Source: CAYTZH01 sp964442285
GTDB lineage: Bacteria > Myxococcota_A > UBA9160 > JAFDET01
NCBI GenBank assembly: GCA_964442285.1
Contig: CAYTZH010000024.1
Location: forward strand, 1-64,000
Reading direction: 5' to 3'
DNA: 64,000 bases
A program made the translations under genes and the position numbers. The notes under the pieces were generated by a model. It saw nothing but the letters and a program-made list of their open reading frames with translations. It searched no databases and was not told the DNA's origin. Numbering within the stretch: position 1 is the first letter of the stretch; each line of letters begins with the position of its first letter. Below, piece after piece: positions 16,893 through 25,454 of this stretch.

Positions 16893-17674
16893 GCGCGACG
16901 GCGGAGTCGACGGCGAGTCCGGCGCCCGCACCCCTCCGCGGCGGCGTGGCTGCCGTCACCGGCGGGGCCTCGGGCATCGGTCGCGCCTGCGCCCACGCCC
17001 TGGCCGGAGCGGGCGCACGGGTCTTCGTCGGCGACCTCGACGACGCGGGCGCCGGCCGCACCGCCGAGGCGATCCGCGCCGGGGGCGGCGCCTCCGAGGC
17101 CTTCCCCCTGGACGTGGCCGACGCCGCGTCGGTGGCCGAGTTCGCGGCCGCGGTGGGCGCGCGGGCGGAGCAGCTGGACGTGCTCGTCAACGCCGCCGGC
17201 TGGGATCGCCTGGAGCGCTTCGTCGACAACAGCGCAGCGTTCTGGGAGCGCCTGGTGCAGGTGAACTACCTGGGCACCGTGCGGACCACCCGGGCCTTCC
17301 TCGACCCGATGATCGAGGCCGGCCGGGGCAGAATCGTCAACATCGCCAGCGACGCCGGTCGCGTGGGCAGCACCGGCGAGACGGTCTACGCGGGCACCAA
17401 GGGCGGCGTGATCGCCTTCAGCAAGTCCCTGGCCCGGGAGATGGCGCGCCACGGCATCCACGTGAACTGCGTCTGCCCGGGACCGACCGACACCCCGCTC
17501 TTCCGCTCGCTGCCGGAGAAGATGCAGGCGTCGCTCGAGCGCGCGATCCCGTTCGGGCGTCTGGCCCGTCCGGAGGAGGTCGCCGAGGCGGTGCTCTTCT
17601 TCTCGGGGCCGGGCGCGAGCTTCGTGACCGGTCAGGTGCTCTCGGTGAGCGGCGGCCTGACCATGGCCGGATGA
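16889..17674 (+). CDS. badH: short-chain dehydrogenase resembling 2-hydroxycyclohexanecarboxyl-CoA dehydrogenase
   Basis: A 261-residue SDR. The NAD-binding glycines are in VTGGASGIGRA near residue 24, NAAG follows strand four, and the catalytic tetrad shows N, S (VNIASDAGRVGS), Y and K (YAGTKGG). The run from NIASDA through NCVCPGPTDTPLF to the final FVTGQVLSVSGGLTM closely matches my memory of BadH of Rhodopseudomonas palustris, which oxidises 2-hydroxycyclohexanecarboxyl-CoA to the ketone. The adjoining BadI-like gene makes this assignment much stronger than the SDR fold alone. Start GTG 16889 overlaps the chaC stop. Confidence 0.75.
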   Translation: MSATAESTASPAPAPLRGGVAAVTGGASGIGRACAHALAGAGARVFVGDLDDAGAGRTAEAIRAGGGASEAFPLDVADAASVAEFAAAVGARAEQLDVLVNAAGWDRLERFVDNSAAFWERLVQVNYLGTVRTTRAFLDPMIEAGRGRIVNIASDAGRVGSTGETVYAGTKGGVIAFSKSLAREMARHGIHVNCVCPGPTDTPLFRSLPEKMQASLERAIPFGRLARPEEVAEAVLFFSGPGASFVTGQVLSVSGGLTMAG

Positions 17675-17684
17675 GGAGAGTGGC

Positions 17685-18470
17685 GTGGAGTACGAGGACA
17701 TCCGCTTCGAGGTCGACGACGGCGCGGCCCTGATCACCATCGATCGCCCCGAGCGTCTGAACGCCTTCCGGGGCCGCACCGTCGAGGAGCTCATCGACGC
17801 CGTCAAGCGCGCCTGGGCGCGCAGCGACGTGGCCTGCGTGATCCTCACCGGGGCCGGCGACCGCGCCTTCTGCGCCGGCGGCGACCAGAAGGAGTACGTG
17901 AACACCGGCAGCTACGGGACGAGCGACACCGGCCTGTTCGAGATCGAGGAGCTGCACTCGGCCATCCGCAACTGCCCCAAGCCGGTGATCGCCGCCGTGA
18001 ACGGCCTGGCGATCGGCGGCGGCCACGTCCTGCACGTGGTGTGCGACGTCTCCATCGCCGCCGAGCACGCCCGCTTCGGCCAGGCGGGCCCTCGGGTGGG
18101 CAGCTTCGACGCAGGCTTCGGCACCGCCTACCTGGCCCGGGTGGTGGGCGAGAAGCGCGCCCGGGAGATCTGGTTCTTCTGCCGCCAGTACGACGCCCGT
18201 ACCGCCCGGGAATGGGGCCTGGTGAACAAGGTGGTCCCCGGCTCCGAGCTGCTGGACGAGGCGCGGCGCTGGGCCCGGGAGGCGGCAGCGCTCTCGCCGC
18301 GCGCCCTGCGCTTCCTGAAGCTCTCGTTCAACGCCGACAGCGCCCAGATCCAGGGTCAGCAGCGTCTCGCCTTCGAGGCCCTCGAGGTGTTCGGCAAGAC
18401 CGACGAGGCGCGCGAGGGCCGCACGGCCTTCGCCGAGAAGCGGGACCCGGACTTCACGCCCTACCGCTAG
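17685..18470 (+). CDS. badI: 2-ketocyclohexanecarboxyl-CoA hydrolase-like crotonase (BadI)
   Basis: A 261-residue crotonase-fold protein. NAFRGRTVEELI, GDRAFCAGGDQKEY, the oxyanion segment NGLAIGGGHVLHVVCD, and FGTAYLARVVGEKRAREIWF match BadI of R. palustris (about 260 residues) far better than ordinary enoyl-CoA hydratase; the FCxGGDQ motif is also shared with MenB. BadI opens the ring of 2-ketocyclohexanecarboxyl-CoA to pimelyl-CoA. Start GTG 17685 with GAGGAGAG 5 nt upstream, 10 nt after the badH-like stop. The rest of the bad pathway (CoA ligase, dehydrogenase, hydratase) is not in the window. Confidence 0.78.
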   Translation: MEYEDIRFEVDDGAALITIDRPERLNAFRGRTVEELIDAVKRAWARSDVACVILTGAGDRAFCAGGDQKEYVNTGSYGTSDTGLFEIEELHSAIRNCPKPVIAAVNGLAIGGGHVLHVVCDVSIAAEHARFGQAGPRVGSFDAGFGTAYLARVVGEKRAREIWFFCRQYDARTAREWGLVNKVVPGSELLDEARRWAREAAALSPRALRFLKLSFNADSAQIQGQQRLAFEALEVFGKTDEAREGRTAFAEKRDPDFTPYR

Positions 18471-18484
18471 GCCCTGGACCGCCC

Positions 18485-19840
18485 ATGAGACGCGCCCCCC
18501 ACCTCGCCGCGCTCGCCTGCCTGGTCGCCCTGGCCGCGCTGGCTTGCCGCCCGGGTCCGCCGCCGGACCTCGTGCTCGTCAGCGTGGACACGCTGCGCGC
18601 CGACGTGCTCGCGTGCTACGGGGGCCCCCGGGACGTCGGCCGGGCGCTCTGCGCCCCGGCCTCGGCGGGCACGCGCTTCGTCTGGGCCTTCGCCACCGCG
18701 CCCTACACCGTGCCGTCGGTGGCCTCGATCCTCTCCTCCCGGTACCCGTCGGGCCACGCGGCCTCCCAGTTCGCCCAGGCGCCCATGGCGGAGTCCGTCG
18801 TGACCGTGGCGGAGACGCTCTCCGGCGCCGGCTACGCCACGGCGGCCTTCGTGTCCAATCCCGTCCTCGCCGCCCACCGCAACCTCGGCCAGGGCTTCGA
18901 CGTCTACGACGACACCATGACGCGTCGAGAGCGGAATCGCCCCGGCTACGCGGAGCGGACCGCGGCCGACACCACCGATGCGGCGCTCGCGTGGTGGCGC
19001 GGGGCTCCGTCGCCGCGCTTCCTCTGGGTGCACTACCAGGATCCCCACGGCCCCTACGAGCCTCCGGATGCCCCCGCCGCCGCCGACGCCGCGGGCGTGC
19101 GTCGCCTGCGGGTGCTCGCCACCAACTCGGGCTACGGCGGCATCCCCGCCTACCAGGCCCTGCCGAACGCGGTGGGCGCCGAGACCTACCGGCGCCGCTA
19201 CCTGGACGAGATCCGCTACCTCGACGACGCGTTCGGGCGGCTGCTGGAGGTCGTCGATGCCGGCTCCCCGAGGCCCGGCCTGCTGCTCACCGCGGACCAC
19301 GGCGAGGCCCTGGGCGAGGACGGCTACTGGTTCGCCCACGGCCACTCCCTGGGCCTCGACCAGATCCGCGTGCCGCTGCTCTGGCGGCCGCCGGGCGGCG
19401 GCGCGGCGCGTGCCGAGACCCGCCCGGTCAGCCTCCTCGACGTGGCGCCCACCCTGCTGGACGCCGCCGGGATCGAGGCCCCGGCGGCCTTCGAGGGCCG
19501 GCCTCTCGACGCCCCCGCCGAGGCCGGGCGCGCCTTCTTCGCGGAGCATCCGGCGCGCAGCGCCGCCGTCGTCGGGCAGCGCTACTACGCCCGCGACCTG
19601 GGCGACCTGCGGGTCACCCGGCGCGACCCCAACGCCGGCGGCGTCCTGCGCCCGCTGCCGGCGCGGGAGGCGCCCCTCGTTGGCGACGACCCGGGCCTGC
19701 CGGCGTACGAGCCGGGTGGCGGCGTCTCTCCGCTCGAGCCGCATCTCGCGACCTTCCTGCGCGACCATCGACTGCCCGCCCCGGAGAAGCTCGACCCCGC
19801 GACCGAGGACCGGCTGCGGGCCCTCGGCTACCTGGACTAG
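18485..19840 (+). CDS. secreted sulfatase / alkaline-phosphatase superfamily hydrolase
   Basis: About 451 residues with an N-terminal export signal ending near LAALACRPG, possibly a lipoprotein signal although the lipobox is not canonical. VLVSVDTLRADVL gives the first metal-binding aspartates; TADHGEALGE and AHGHSLGLDQIRVPLLW complete the metal site. At the nucleophile position the sequence reads YTVPSVASILSSRYPS, so threonine replaces the cysteine that becomes formylglycine in true sulfatases. It may therefore act on phospho- rather than sulfo-esters. The glycosyltransferase gene starts directly after its stop. Confidence 0.85.
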   Translation: MRRAPHLAALACLVALAALACRPGPPPDLVLVSVDTLRADVLACYGGPRDVGRALCAPASAGTRFVWAFATAPYTVPSVASILSSRYPSGHAASQFAQAPMAESVVTVAETLSGAGYATAAFVSNPVLAAHRNLGQGFDVYDDTMTRRERNRPGYAERTAADTTDAALAWWRGAPSPRFLWVHYQDPHGPYEPPDAPAAADAAGVRRLRVLATNSGYGGIPAYQALPNAVGAETYRRRYLDEIRYLDDAFGRLLEVVDAGSPRPGLLLTADHGEALGEDGYWFAHGHSLGLDQIRVPLLWRPPGGGAARAETRPVSLLDVAPTLLDAAGIEAPAAFEGRPLDAPAEAGRAFFAEHPARSAAVVGQRYYARDLGDLRVTRRDPNAGGVLRPLPAREAPLVGDDPGLPAYEPGGGVSPLEPHLATFLRDHRLPAPEKLDPATEDRLRALGYLD

Positions 19841-21409
19841 ATGGCGCCGCCCGGGATCGCGCGGCTCCGGCGGCACCTCCCCCTGCTCGCCGCCCTCGGC
19901 CTGGCCGCCGCCCTGCTCTTCCCCAACCTGGGCAACATCCATCTGTGGCAGGACGAGGCCGAGACCGCGCTCCTCGCCCGCAACGTGCTGGTCTACGGCG
20001 TCCCCCGGGCCTTCGACGGCCGCAACGTCATCACCCAGAACCAGGAGCGCGAGTTCGGGGAGGACTACGTGTGGACCTGGTCGCCCTGGCTGCAGTTCTA
20101 CGTCGCCGCGGCCTCCTTCGCCGTGCTGGGCGAGAGCACCCTCTCGGCGCGGCTGCCCTTCGCCCTGCTGGGCCTGGGGGCGGTGGGTCTGCTCTACGCC
20201 TACGCCGGGGCCGCCACGGGGAGCCGCCGGGTGGCCCTGCTGGCGGCGCTGCTGATGGCCACCTCGGTTCCCTTCCTGCTGCACGCACGCCAGTGTCGCT
20301 GGTACATGGGCGCGGTGCTCGCCACGGTCTGGCTCCTCCATGCCTACCTGCAGCTGCGCCGGGGCCGACGCAGCGGCGCCCCGCAGCTCGCGGCCGCCGG
20401 CGCGCTGCTGTTCTACAGCAACTACCTGGTGCTCGCGTACGTGCTCGGCGGCGTCGTCCTCCATGCGGCGGGGGCCTGGCTGCGCGGGTGGGGCGGCGCC
20501 GCTCGCCGCCCGGACCTCTGGCGGCTCTCCGCGGCCCTCGCCGTCCTCGTCCTGGTCGCCGCGCCCTGGGCCGTCTGCGCGGAGATCTGGTCGCGTCCGA
20601 ACCCCGACGAGACCTACGCCCTGGGGCTCCTCGAGCGGATGGGCGTGATCCTGGCGGCGTGCGCGAGCTCGCTGAACCGCTACCTGCTCCCGCTGCCGCT
20701 CCTGCTGGCGCTTCCCTTCGCGGTCCGCGCCCTGCGGCGCGAGGCGCCGCGGGCGCTCGGGGAGGTCGGGGAGTTCGGGGCGGTCGGTGTGGTCGGGGAG
20801 GTCGGCCTGTGGCTCGCCGTGGGACTGTGCGCCTTCGCCTTCCTGGCCCTGCTGCCCTGGACCTACTTCCGCTACCTCTTGGGCCTGCTGCCGGTGGCGG
20901 CCCTGCTCTCGGCGGTGGTGCTCGACCGGCTCTTCGCCGTGCACGCCGCGGTCGGGGCCGCGGCGATGGCGGTGCTGGTGGGCAGCAACGCCCTGAGTCT
21001 CGCGCTGCCGCCGCACCGGCTCGAGTCCGACGCCTGGCGCTACCTGCAGGAGCTGCGACACGACTACGACGGTCCCAACGAGGCCCTCGTGGAGCATCTA
21101 CTCGCCCACGGCCGGCGGGACCAGCTGGTCCTGACCAACTACGGGCAGCTCCCCATCACCTTCTACACCGGCATGCGGGCGGTGGGCTTCGGCCAGGATC
21201 CCCGCATCCCCGAGACCCCGGACTGGATCGTGATCCGCCGGGGACGGCCGCACATGACCTACCTGTCCGAGCGCGCCCGTGCGGGCGGCTACCGGCCCAT
21301 CGTCCTGGACGCGCCGGATCTCCTGTGGGGGAACCGACCGGATCCCGCCCACCACCGCTTCCGGAGCGTCACCGACGCCCCGAAGCTGCTGCTGCTGGAG
21401 CGCCCATGA
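19841..21409 (+). CDS. GT-C family glycosyltransferase (GT39/ArnT-like)
   Basis: A 522-residue polytopic membrane protein. The first periplasmic loop carries WQDEAETALLARN, matching the acidic catalytic DE motif of GT39/ArnT enzymes, and many hydrophobic helices follow. Such enzymes move a sugar from a polyprenyl phosphate to protein or lipid on the periplasmic side. A short, low-complexity stretch LGEVGEFGAVGVVGEVG at about 20757-20808 is encoded by a degenerate 9-bp repeat in a loop. The ATG immediately follows the sulfatase stop, and a lipoprotein gene follows, suggesting an envelope-decoration operon. Confidence 0.83.
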   Translation: MAPPGIARLRRHLPLLAALGLAAALLFPNLGNIHLWQDEAETALLARNVLVYGVPRAFDGRNVITQNQEREFGEDYVWTWSPWLQFYVAAASFAVLGESTLSARLPFALLGLGAVGLLYAYAGAATGSRRVALLAALLMATSVPFLLHARQCRWYMGAVLATVWLLHAYLQLRRGRRSGAPQLAAAGALLFYSNYLVLAYVLGGVVLHAAGAWLRGWGGAARRPDLWRLSAALAVLVLVAAPWAVCAEIWSRPNPDETYALGLLERMGVILAACASSLNRYLLPLPLLLALPFAVRALRREAPRALGEVGEFGAVGVVGEVGLWLAVGLCAFAFLALLPWTYFRYLLGLLPVAALLSAVVLDRLFAVHAAVGAAAMAVLVGSNALSLALPPHRLESDAWRYLQELRHDYDGPNEALVEHLLAHGRRDQLVLTNYGQLPITFYTGMRAVGFGQDPRIPETPDWIVIRRGRPHMTYLSERARAGGYRPIVLDAPDLLWGNRPDPAHHRFRSVTDAPKLLLLERP

Positions 21410-21474
21410 TCGGCTCGAGCCCTTCCGCGGCCCGCGACTCGAACCTTTCGGGGTCTTCCGGACATCTACCGCTC

Positions 21475-22122
21475 ATGACGACCCGAGCCCGTGCCGAACG
21501 AGCGGCCTGCTGGCTGTGGCTGGCGGCCCTGCTGGGCTGCTCGAGCCTCGACGCCGAGCCCCTGGCCGACGCCGTGAACCCCGTCGGAGTCCAGGACGCG
21601 CAGGTCGTCCGCATGGACCGCACGGGCCCGTACCTGCTGGCGGAGCTGAAGGGCCCGCGGCTCGAGCTCCGCTTCCTGGCGCCGACCTCCGAGGTCTGCC
21701 TGGCCGTGCTCCGGGTCGAGGCCGCGGTGCGCTACGCCAAGCAGGGCGTCTTCGGCGCGGCCCTGCGCGACGGGAGCCGCTGCGAGTTCGTCGGCGTGGC
21801 GTCCCTGGCCGCCTGGCGGGACCGTCGCAGCCGCGTCCCCGGCAAGCCCTTCCCCCGGGCCACGGCCCGCTTCGAGATCCTGGAGCGCGGCGGCGGGATG
21901 GCGCTGGTCCGCGGCCGCTTCCCCTTCACGGATCGCATCGGGATCGGCTCCGGCTTCGACCTGGTGGCGCTCGTCCCCGACGACGCCGCCTGCCGCCGGC
22001 CGCTGGAACGGGGCGAGGCCGCCGTGGAGTTCCGCGACAACGGGCCGACGCCCTTCCGTCTCGCGAGCGACGACGGGGTGTGCGCCATCGCCGGCTTCGC
22101 GCTGCCGCCCGCCGCGCGCTAG
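21475..22122 (+). CDS. hypothetical lipoprotein
   Basis: About 215 residues; no family recognised. A basic start and a hydrophobic run end in LAALLGCSSLD, a clear lipobox. The mature part has about five cysteines (EVCLAVL, SRCEFVG, AACRRPL, GVCAIAG) that could form disulfides in the periplasm. An in-frame ATG at 21406 overlaps the glycosyltransferase stop (ATGA) but would put 23 extra residues before the signal peptide, so 21475 is preferred. It follows the sulfatase and glycosyltransferase on the same strand. A tandem repeat array begins 8 bp after the stop. Confidence 0.65.
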   Translation: MTTRARAERAACWLWLAALLGCSSLDAEPLADAVNPVGVQDAQVVRMDRTGPYLLAELKGPRLELRFLAPTSEVCLAVLRVEAAVRYAKQGVFGAALRDGSRCEFVGVASLAAWRDRRSRVPGKPFPRATARFEILERGGGMALVRGRFPFTDRIGIGSGFDLVALVPDDAACRRPLERGEAAVEFRDNGPTPFRLASDDGVCAIAGFALPPAAR

Positions 22123-22130
22123 CCGGGGAA

Positions 22131-22364
22131 CGCCTGGCGGAAGCCGCGCTGCGACGCCTGGCGGAAGCCGCGCTGCGACGCCTGGCGGAAGCCGCGCTGC
22201 GACGCCTGNNNNNNNNNNNNNNNNNNNNNNNNNNNNNNNNNNNNNNNNNNNNNNNNNNNNNNNNNNNNNNNNNNNNNNNNNNNNNNNNNNNNNNNNNNNN
22301 NNNNNNNNACGCCTGGCGGAAGCCGCGCTGCGACGCCTGGCGGAAGCCGCGCTGCGACGCCTGG
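22131..22364. repeat. 24-bp tandem repeat, six or more copies, interrupted by a gap
   Basis: Units beginning CGCCTGGCGGAAGCCGCG start at 22131, 22155, 22179 and 22203 on the left of the gap, and at 22310, 22334 and 22358 on the right, where the last unit diverges into TACACT, the likely -10 box of the next gene. The array lies between the lipoprotein stop and the promoter of the isocitrate-lyase-like gene, so the upstream promoter region of that gene is made of repeat. Confidence 0.9.
22209..22308. other. assembly gap, 100 N
   Basis: Exactly 100 N inside the 24-bp repeat array, with the same unit on both flanks in the same phase type. True length unknown. Confidence 0.95.
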
Positions 22365-22379
22365 CGTACACTCGCCTCC

Positions 22380-23273
22380 GTGACGTCGCCCGCCGCCCGC
22401 CTGCGCGCCCTGCTCGACGCCCCGGGCCTGCTCGTCATGCCGTGCTGCTTCGACGCGCTGTCGGCGCGCCTCGTCGAGCGGGCGGGCTTTCCGCTCACCT
22501 TCATGAGCGGCTTCGCGGTGTCGGCCACCCGCCTCGCCCTGCCCGACACGGGCCTCATCAGCTTCGGCGAGATGCTCGACCAGGGACGCAGCCTCTGTCG
22601 CGCGGTCTCGATCCCCGTGATCGGCGACGGCGACACCGGCTACGGCGACGCGCTCAACGTGAAGCGCACCGTGGCGGACTACGCCGCCGCGGGCTTCGCC
22701 TGCGTCATGATCGAGGACCAGCGGGCGCCGAAGCGCTGCGGGCACACCCGCGGCAAGGAGGTGGTGGGGCGCGACGAGGCGCTCGTGCGCATCCGCGCGG
22801 CGGTGGACGCCCGCGAGGCCGGCAGCGACATCCTGGTGATGGCGCGCACCGACGCCATCGCCACCCGGGGACTCGAGGAGGCCCTGTGGCGGGCGCAGGC
22901 CTTCGCCGACCTGGGTGCGGACGTGATCTTCGTGGAGGGCCCCCGGGACGAGGCCGAGATGGCCCGCGTGGCCCGCGCGGTCGCCCGCCCGGTGATGGCC
23001 AACCTGGTGGAGCAGGGTGCCACGCCCCTGCTGGCGCCCGGGAAGCTCGAGGAGCTCGGCTTCGCCATCGCCGCCTATCCGCTCACCCTGCTCTCCGCCG
23101 CGACCCGCGCCATGCAGGACGCCCTCGCTGCGCTGGCCCGGGGCGAGACGCCGGACGGCCTGCTGCCCTTCGTGGAGCTGCAGGCGGTGGTGGGCTTCCC
23201 GGAGTACGACGCCGAGCGGGCGCGCTACGCGGCGCCCGACCCCGAGGCCGAGGCCGATCCCAGGAACGCGTAG
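22380..23273 (+). CDS. isocitrate lyase / phosphoenolpyruvate mutase family enzyme
   Basis: A 297-residue TIM-barrel protein. GDGDTGYGDALNVKRTV holds metal-binding aspartates, and EDQRAPKRCGHTRGKEVV is the active-site loop with the KRCGH motif, whose cysteine is catalytic in methylisocitrate and isocitrate lyases. PEP mutases lack that cysteine, so a C-C lyase such as 2-methylisocitrate lyase, or a related oxaloacetate/hydroxyacid lyase, is likelier. No methylcitrate synthase adjoins. Start GTG 22380, with TACACT ending exactly 7 nt upstream. Its 3' end overlaps the converging DUF4336 gene by 49 bp. Confidence 0.85.
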   Translation: MTSPAARLRALLDAPGLLVMPCCFDALSARLVERAGFPLTFMSGFAVSATRLALPDTGLISFGEMLDQGRSLCRAVSIPVIGDGDTGYGDALNVKRTVADYAAAGFACVMIEDQRAPKRCGHTRGKEVVGRDEALVRIRAAVDAREAGSDILVMARTDAIATRGLEEALWRAQAFADLGADVIFVEGPRDEAEMARVARAVARPVMANLVEQGATPLLAPGKLEELGFAIAAYPLTLLSAATRAMQDALAALARGETPDGLLPFVELQAVVGFPEYDAERARYAAPDPEAEADPRNA

Positions 23274-23932
23274 GACTGGCGCAGGGCCTGGCGGCCGCCG
23301 CGATCCAGGACCTCGCCGTGGGTCACGATCACCCGGTCGAAGTCCCAGGCCAGGATCCGGTCCAGGTCGGCCCGGAAGGCCGCCTTGTCCCGGATGATCG
23401 AGCGGAACATGCGCGTGGGCCCGAAGCGGCCGATGGCGCCGTTGGCGCCCCAGAACAGGCGCGCGAAGAAGCCGTCGGGCGACTGGATGTGGAAGGCCAG
23501 GTCCGTGAGGAGCAGGCTGCGGCTCGCGGGGTGGAAGAAGGCCACCTCGTTCGCCCGGGGCGCGCCCCGCACGAACACCTGCTCGAGGGTGCCCGCCCAG
23601 AGCGGGGGCGGGGTGTCGTCGAGCACCCGGTGGGGCGGCAGGTCCCGGCGCTTGTCGGACAGCCCGGGTGCCACCCAGAGCTCGGCCTCGGGGTGGGCCC
23701 GCGCGGCGTCGGCCAGGTAGAACCAGTGCAGCTGGTTCGGGGCCACCACCGCCCGCACGGGGCCGAGAGCGGCCAAGGCGTCCGAGAGCCCGGCGTCCAG
23801 GGGCACCGGGGAGTGGAGGAAGAGACCGCCGTCGGCCAGGCGGACGACCGTCATGCGGGTGCCGATGGCGATGGGCCCGATCTTGAGCGGATGGTCGACC
23901 ACCCAGAGCGCGTCGTGCAGCGGCCTCAGCAC
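23225..23932 (-). CDS. DUF4336 domain protein (metallo-beta-lactamase-like fold)
   Basis: About 235 residues. LWVVDHPLKIGPIAIGTRMTVVRL at the start, then APNQLHWFYLADAARAHPEAELW and the late RVIVTHGEVLDRGGR, match the DUF4336 family, which keeps the outline of a metallo-hydrolase fold. No function is established. Start GTG 23932 overlaps the end of the DUF4139 gene (stop at 23926), implying translational coupling. The C-terminal tail SASASGSGAA lies in the 49-bp overlap with the converging isocitrate-lyase-like gene. Confidence 0.75.
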   Translation of the reverse strand: MLRPLHDALWVVDHPLKIGPIAIGTRMTVVRLADGGLFLHSPVPLDAGLSDALAALGPVRAVVAPNQLHWFYLADAARAHPEAELWVAPGLSDKRRDLPPHRVLDDTPPPLWAGTLEQVFVRGAPRANEVAFFHPASRSLLLTDLAFHIQSPDGFFARLFWGANGAIGRFGPTRMFRSIIRDKAAFRADLDRILAWDFDRVIVTHGEVLDRGGRQALRQSYAFLGSASASGSGAA

Positions 23933-25338
23933 CAGCGCACCCGCACGCGGTACTCCACCCGGGTGCTGCCCCCCGCCTCGACCGACACCGCGAAGCGGAA
24001 GCTGGAGGCGTCGATCCGCTCGGCGGGAAGGCTGGCGTCGACCACCTCCCAGTCGCCGGCGGCGTGCTCGTGGAGCTCCACCGTCGCGGGGGACTGCTTG
24101 CGGTTGCGCACGTCCACCCGCCAGGAGCTCTCGCTGCGGCAGCGGCCCTCGGCGCGGAACTCGGTCTGGACGCGCTCGACCACCACGTCGAAGGCCTCGC
24201 CCGAGGCCACGCGCACCACCTCGTCCCGGGGCGTGTGGTCGATGCGATCCTCGCCCGCGAAGACCGGCTGGCCGTCCTCGTCGGGGACGTACACCCGCAC
24301 CACGCCGGCCGGCAGCGGACGCCCGAGGCCGTCGGCGCCGCCGTTGGTGAGCTCGTAGCGCACCTCGACGGGCGAGCGGGGCGGCTCCGGTCGGAGCCCC
24401 CGGAACCAGGCCGGCTGCGCCCGCGACACCAGGCGCCGGGTCACGGGGACCTCCGGCGCCGCCAGGAGCCGGACCTGGACGCTCTCCATCGAGCGAAGGC
24501 GCACGGGGCGCTCCAGGCGGTAGACGTACACCTCGCCGACGGCCTCGGGGGCGGCCACGTCCGCCTCGGCGGCGAGGGCCATGCGTCCGCGCGCGAAGGC
24601 CGACGGCTGCGCCGAGGCGCGCCGGACCACGCCGGCCACCAGCGACACGCCGGCATCCCGGAGCTCGAGGTCGGTGCGGTTGTGGACGCTGGCCCAGCCG
24701 TCCAGGGAGCCGCCGGTGGACTCGGCGTCGAGCACGAGGGCGTAGTCGGCCTGCCAGCCCATGCCGCCGGTCAGGTAGCTGATCTCGAGCAGCTGGCGCT
24801 TGGCCTGGCTCTCGAGCAGCCACTCGAGGGTCGGCTCCGCCACCAGGTCCTGTGGCGGGTCCGGGAAGCCGATCCGGCCCGGAAAGTCGAACGTGAGCTC
24901 GCCGTCGATCTCGAGGACGGGCCGGTCGGCGACGGACACCACCTTCGCCTCCCAGACCTCTTCGCGACCGAGCTTCTCGTTCCAGCGGTACACGTTCACG
25001 CCGCGTCCGACGTAGCGCCGCAGCAGGGCGTCCGGCGAGATCAGGTCGAAGCGGTGGCGCTGGGCGAGAAGGGTCAGGGCCTCGGGCCCGGCCTCGCTGC
25101 GCACGCGCACGGTCTCCGGCCGGACGCTCGACGCCACGTCCCGCAACGCCAGACGGACGCGGCCCGTGCCCAGGGTGATCTCCCGGCGCTCCCGAATCAG
25201 CGCCAGGTCGTCGGCGTAGACGCGGACGTCGACGCCCTTGCGCTGGCGCGCGTCGGAGACGCGTTCCTGCGTCTGCGCCCCGGCCGGCAGCGCCAGCCCC
25301 CACACGAGGGCGACCCAGCACCATCCCGTGATACGCAT
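23926..25338 (-). CDS. secreted DUF4139 domain protein
   Basis: About 470 residues with a signal peptide ending near LPAGAQTQ. The mature part has the DUF4139 pattern: YADDLALIRERREITLGTG, LEISYLTGGMGWQADYALVLD with the typical GWQADY core, and a final beta-rich segment. The family is broadly spread and of unknown function; eukaryotic relatives are called mucoidy-inhibitor A-like. The start ATG 25338 has GAGGA 7 nt upstream; GTG 25341 is also possible. It is coupled to the downstream DUF4336 gene and divergent from the GST gene. Confidence 0.82.
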   Translation of the reverse strand: MRITGWCWVALVWGLALPAGAQTQERVSDARQRKGVDVRVYADDLALIRERREITLGTGRVRLALRDVASSVRPETVRVRSEAGPEALTLLAQRHRFDLISPDALLRRYVGRGVNVYRWNEKLGREEVWEAKVVSVADRPVLEIDGELTFDFPGRIGFPDPPQDLVAEPTLEWLLESQAKRQLLEISYLTGGMGWQADYALVLDAESTGGSLDGWASVHNRTDLELRDAGVSLVAGVVRRASAQPSAFARGRMALAAEADVAAPEAVGEVYVYRLERPVRLRSMESVQVRLLAAPEVPVTRRLVSRAQPAWFRGLRPEPPRSPVEVRYELTNGGADGLGRPLPAGVVRVYVPDEDGQPVFAGEDRIDHTPRDEVVRVASGEAFDVVVERVQTEFRAEGRCRSESSWRVDVRNRKQSPATVELHEHAAGDWEVVDASLPAERIDASSFRFAVSVEAGGSTRVEYRVRVRWC

Positions 25339-25454
25339 CACCGATTCCTCCGCATCGCCGACTCCTCCGGCAGGGCTCCCGCCGGGGTCGCACCGCAGGG
25401 TGCGGCTCCCGGGGGCGGCGGTTAACCTCGAAGACCACCTTCCAGCAGGCGAGC

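Noticed and set aside
18544..22122. Plus-strand open frame of about 1190 codons over the sulfatase and glycosyltransferase
   Set aside because: Out of frame with both proteins and made of Arg/Ala/Gly/Pro strings; only its last part is the real lipoprotein frame starting at 21475.
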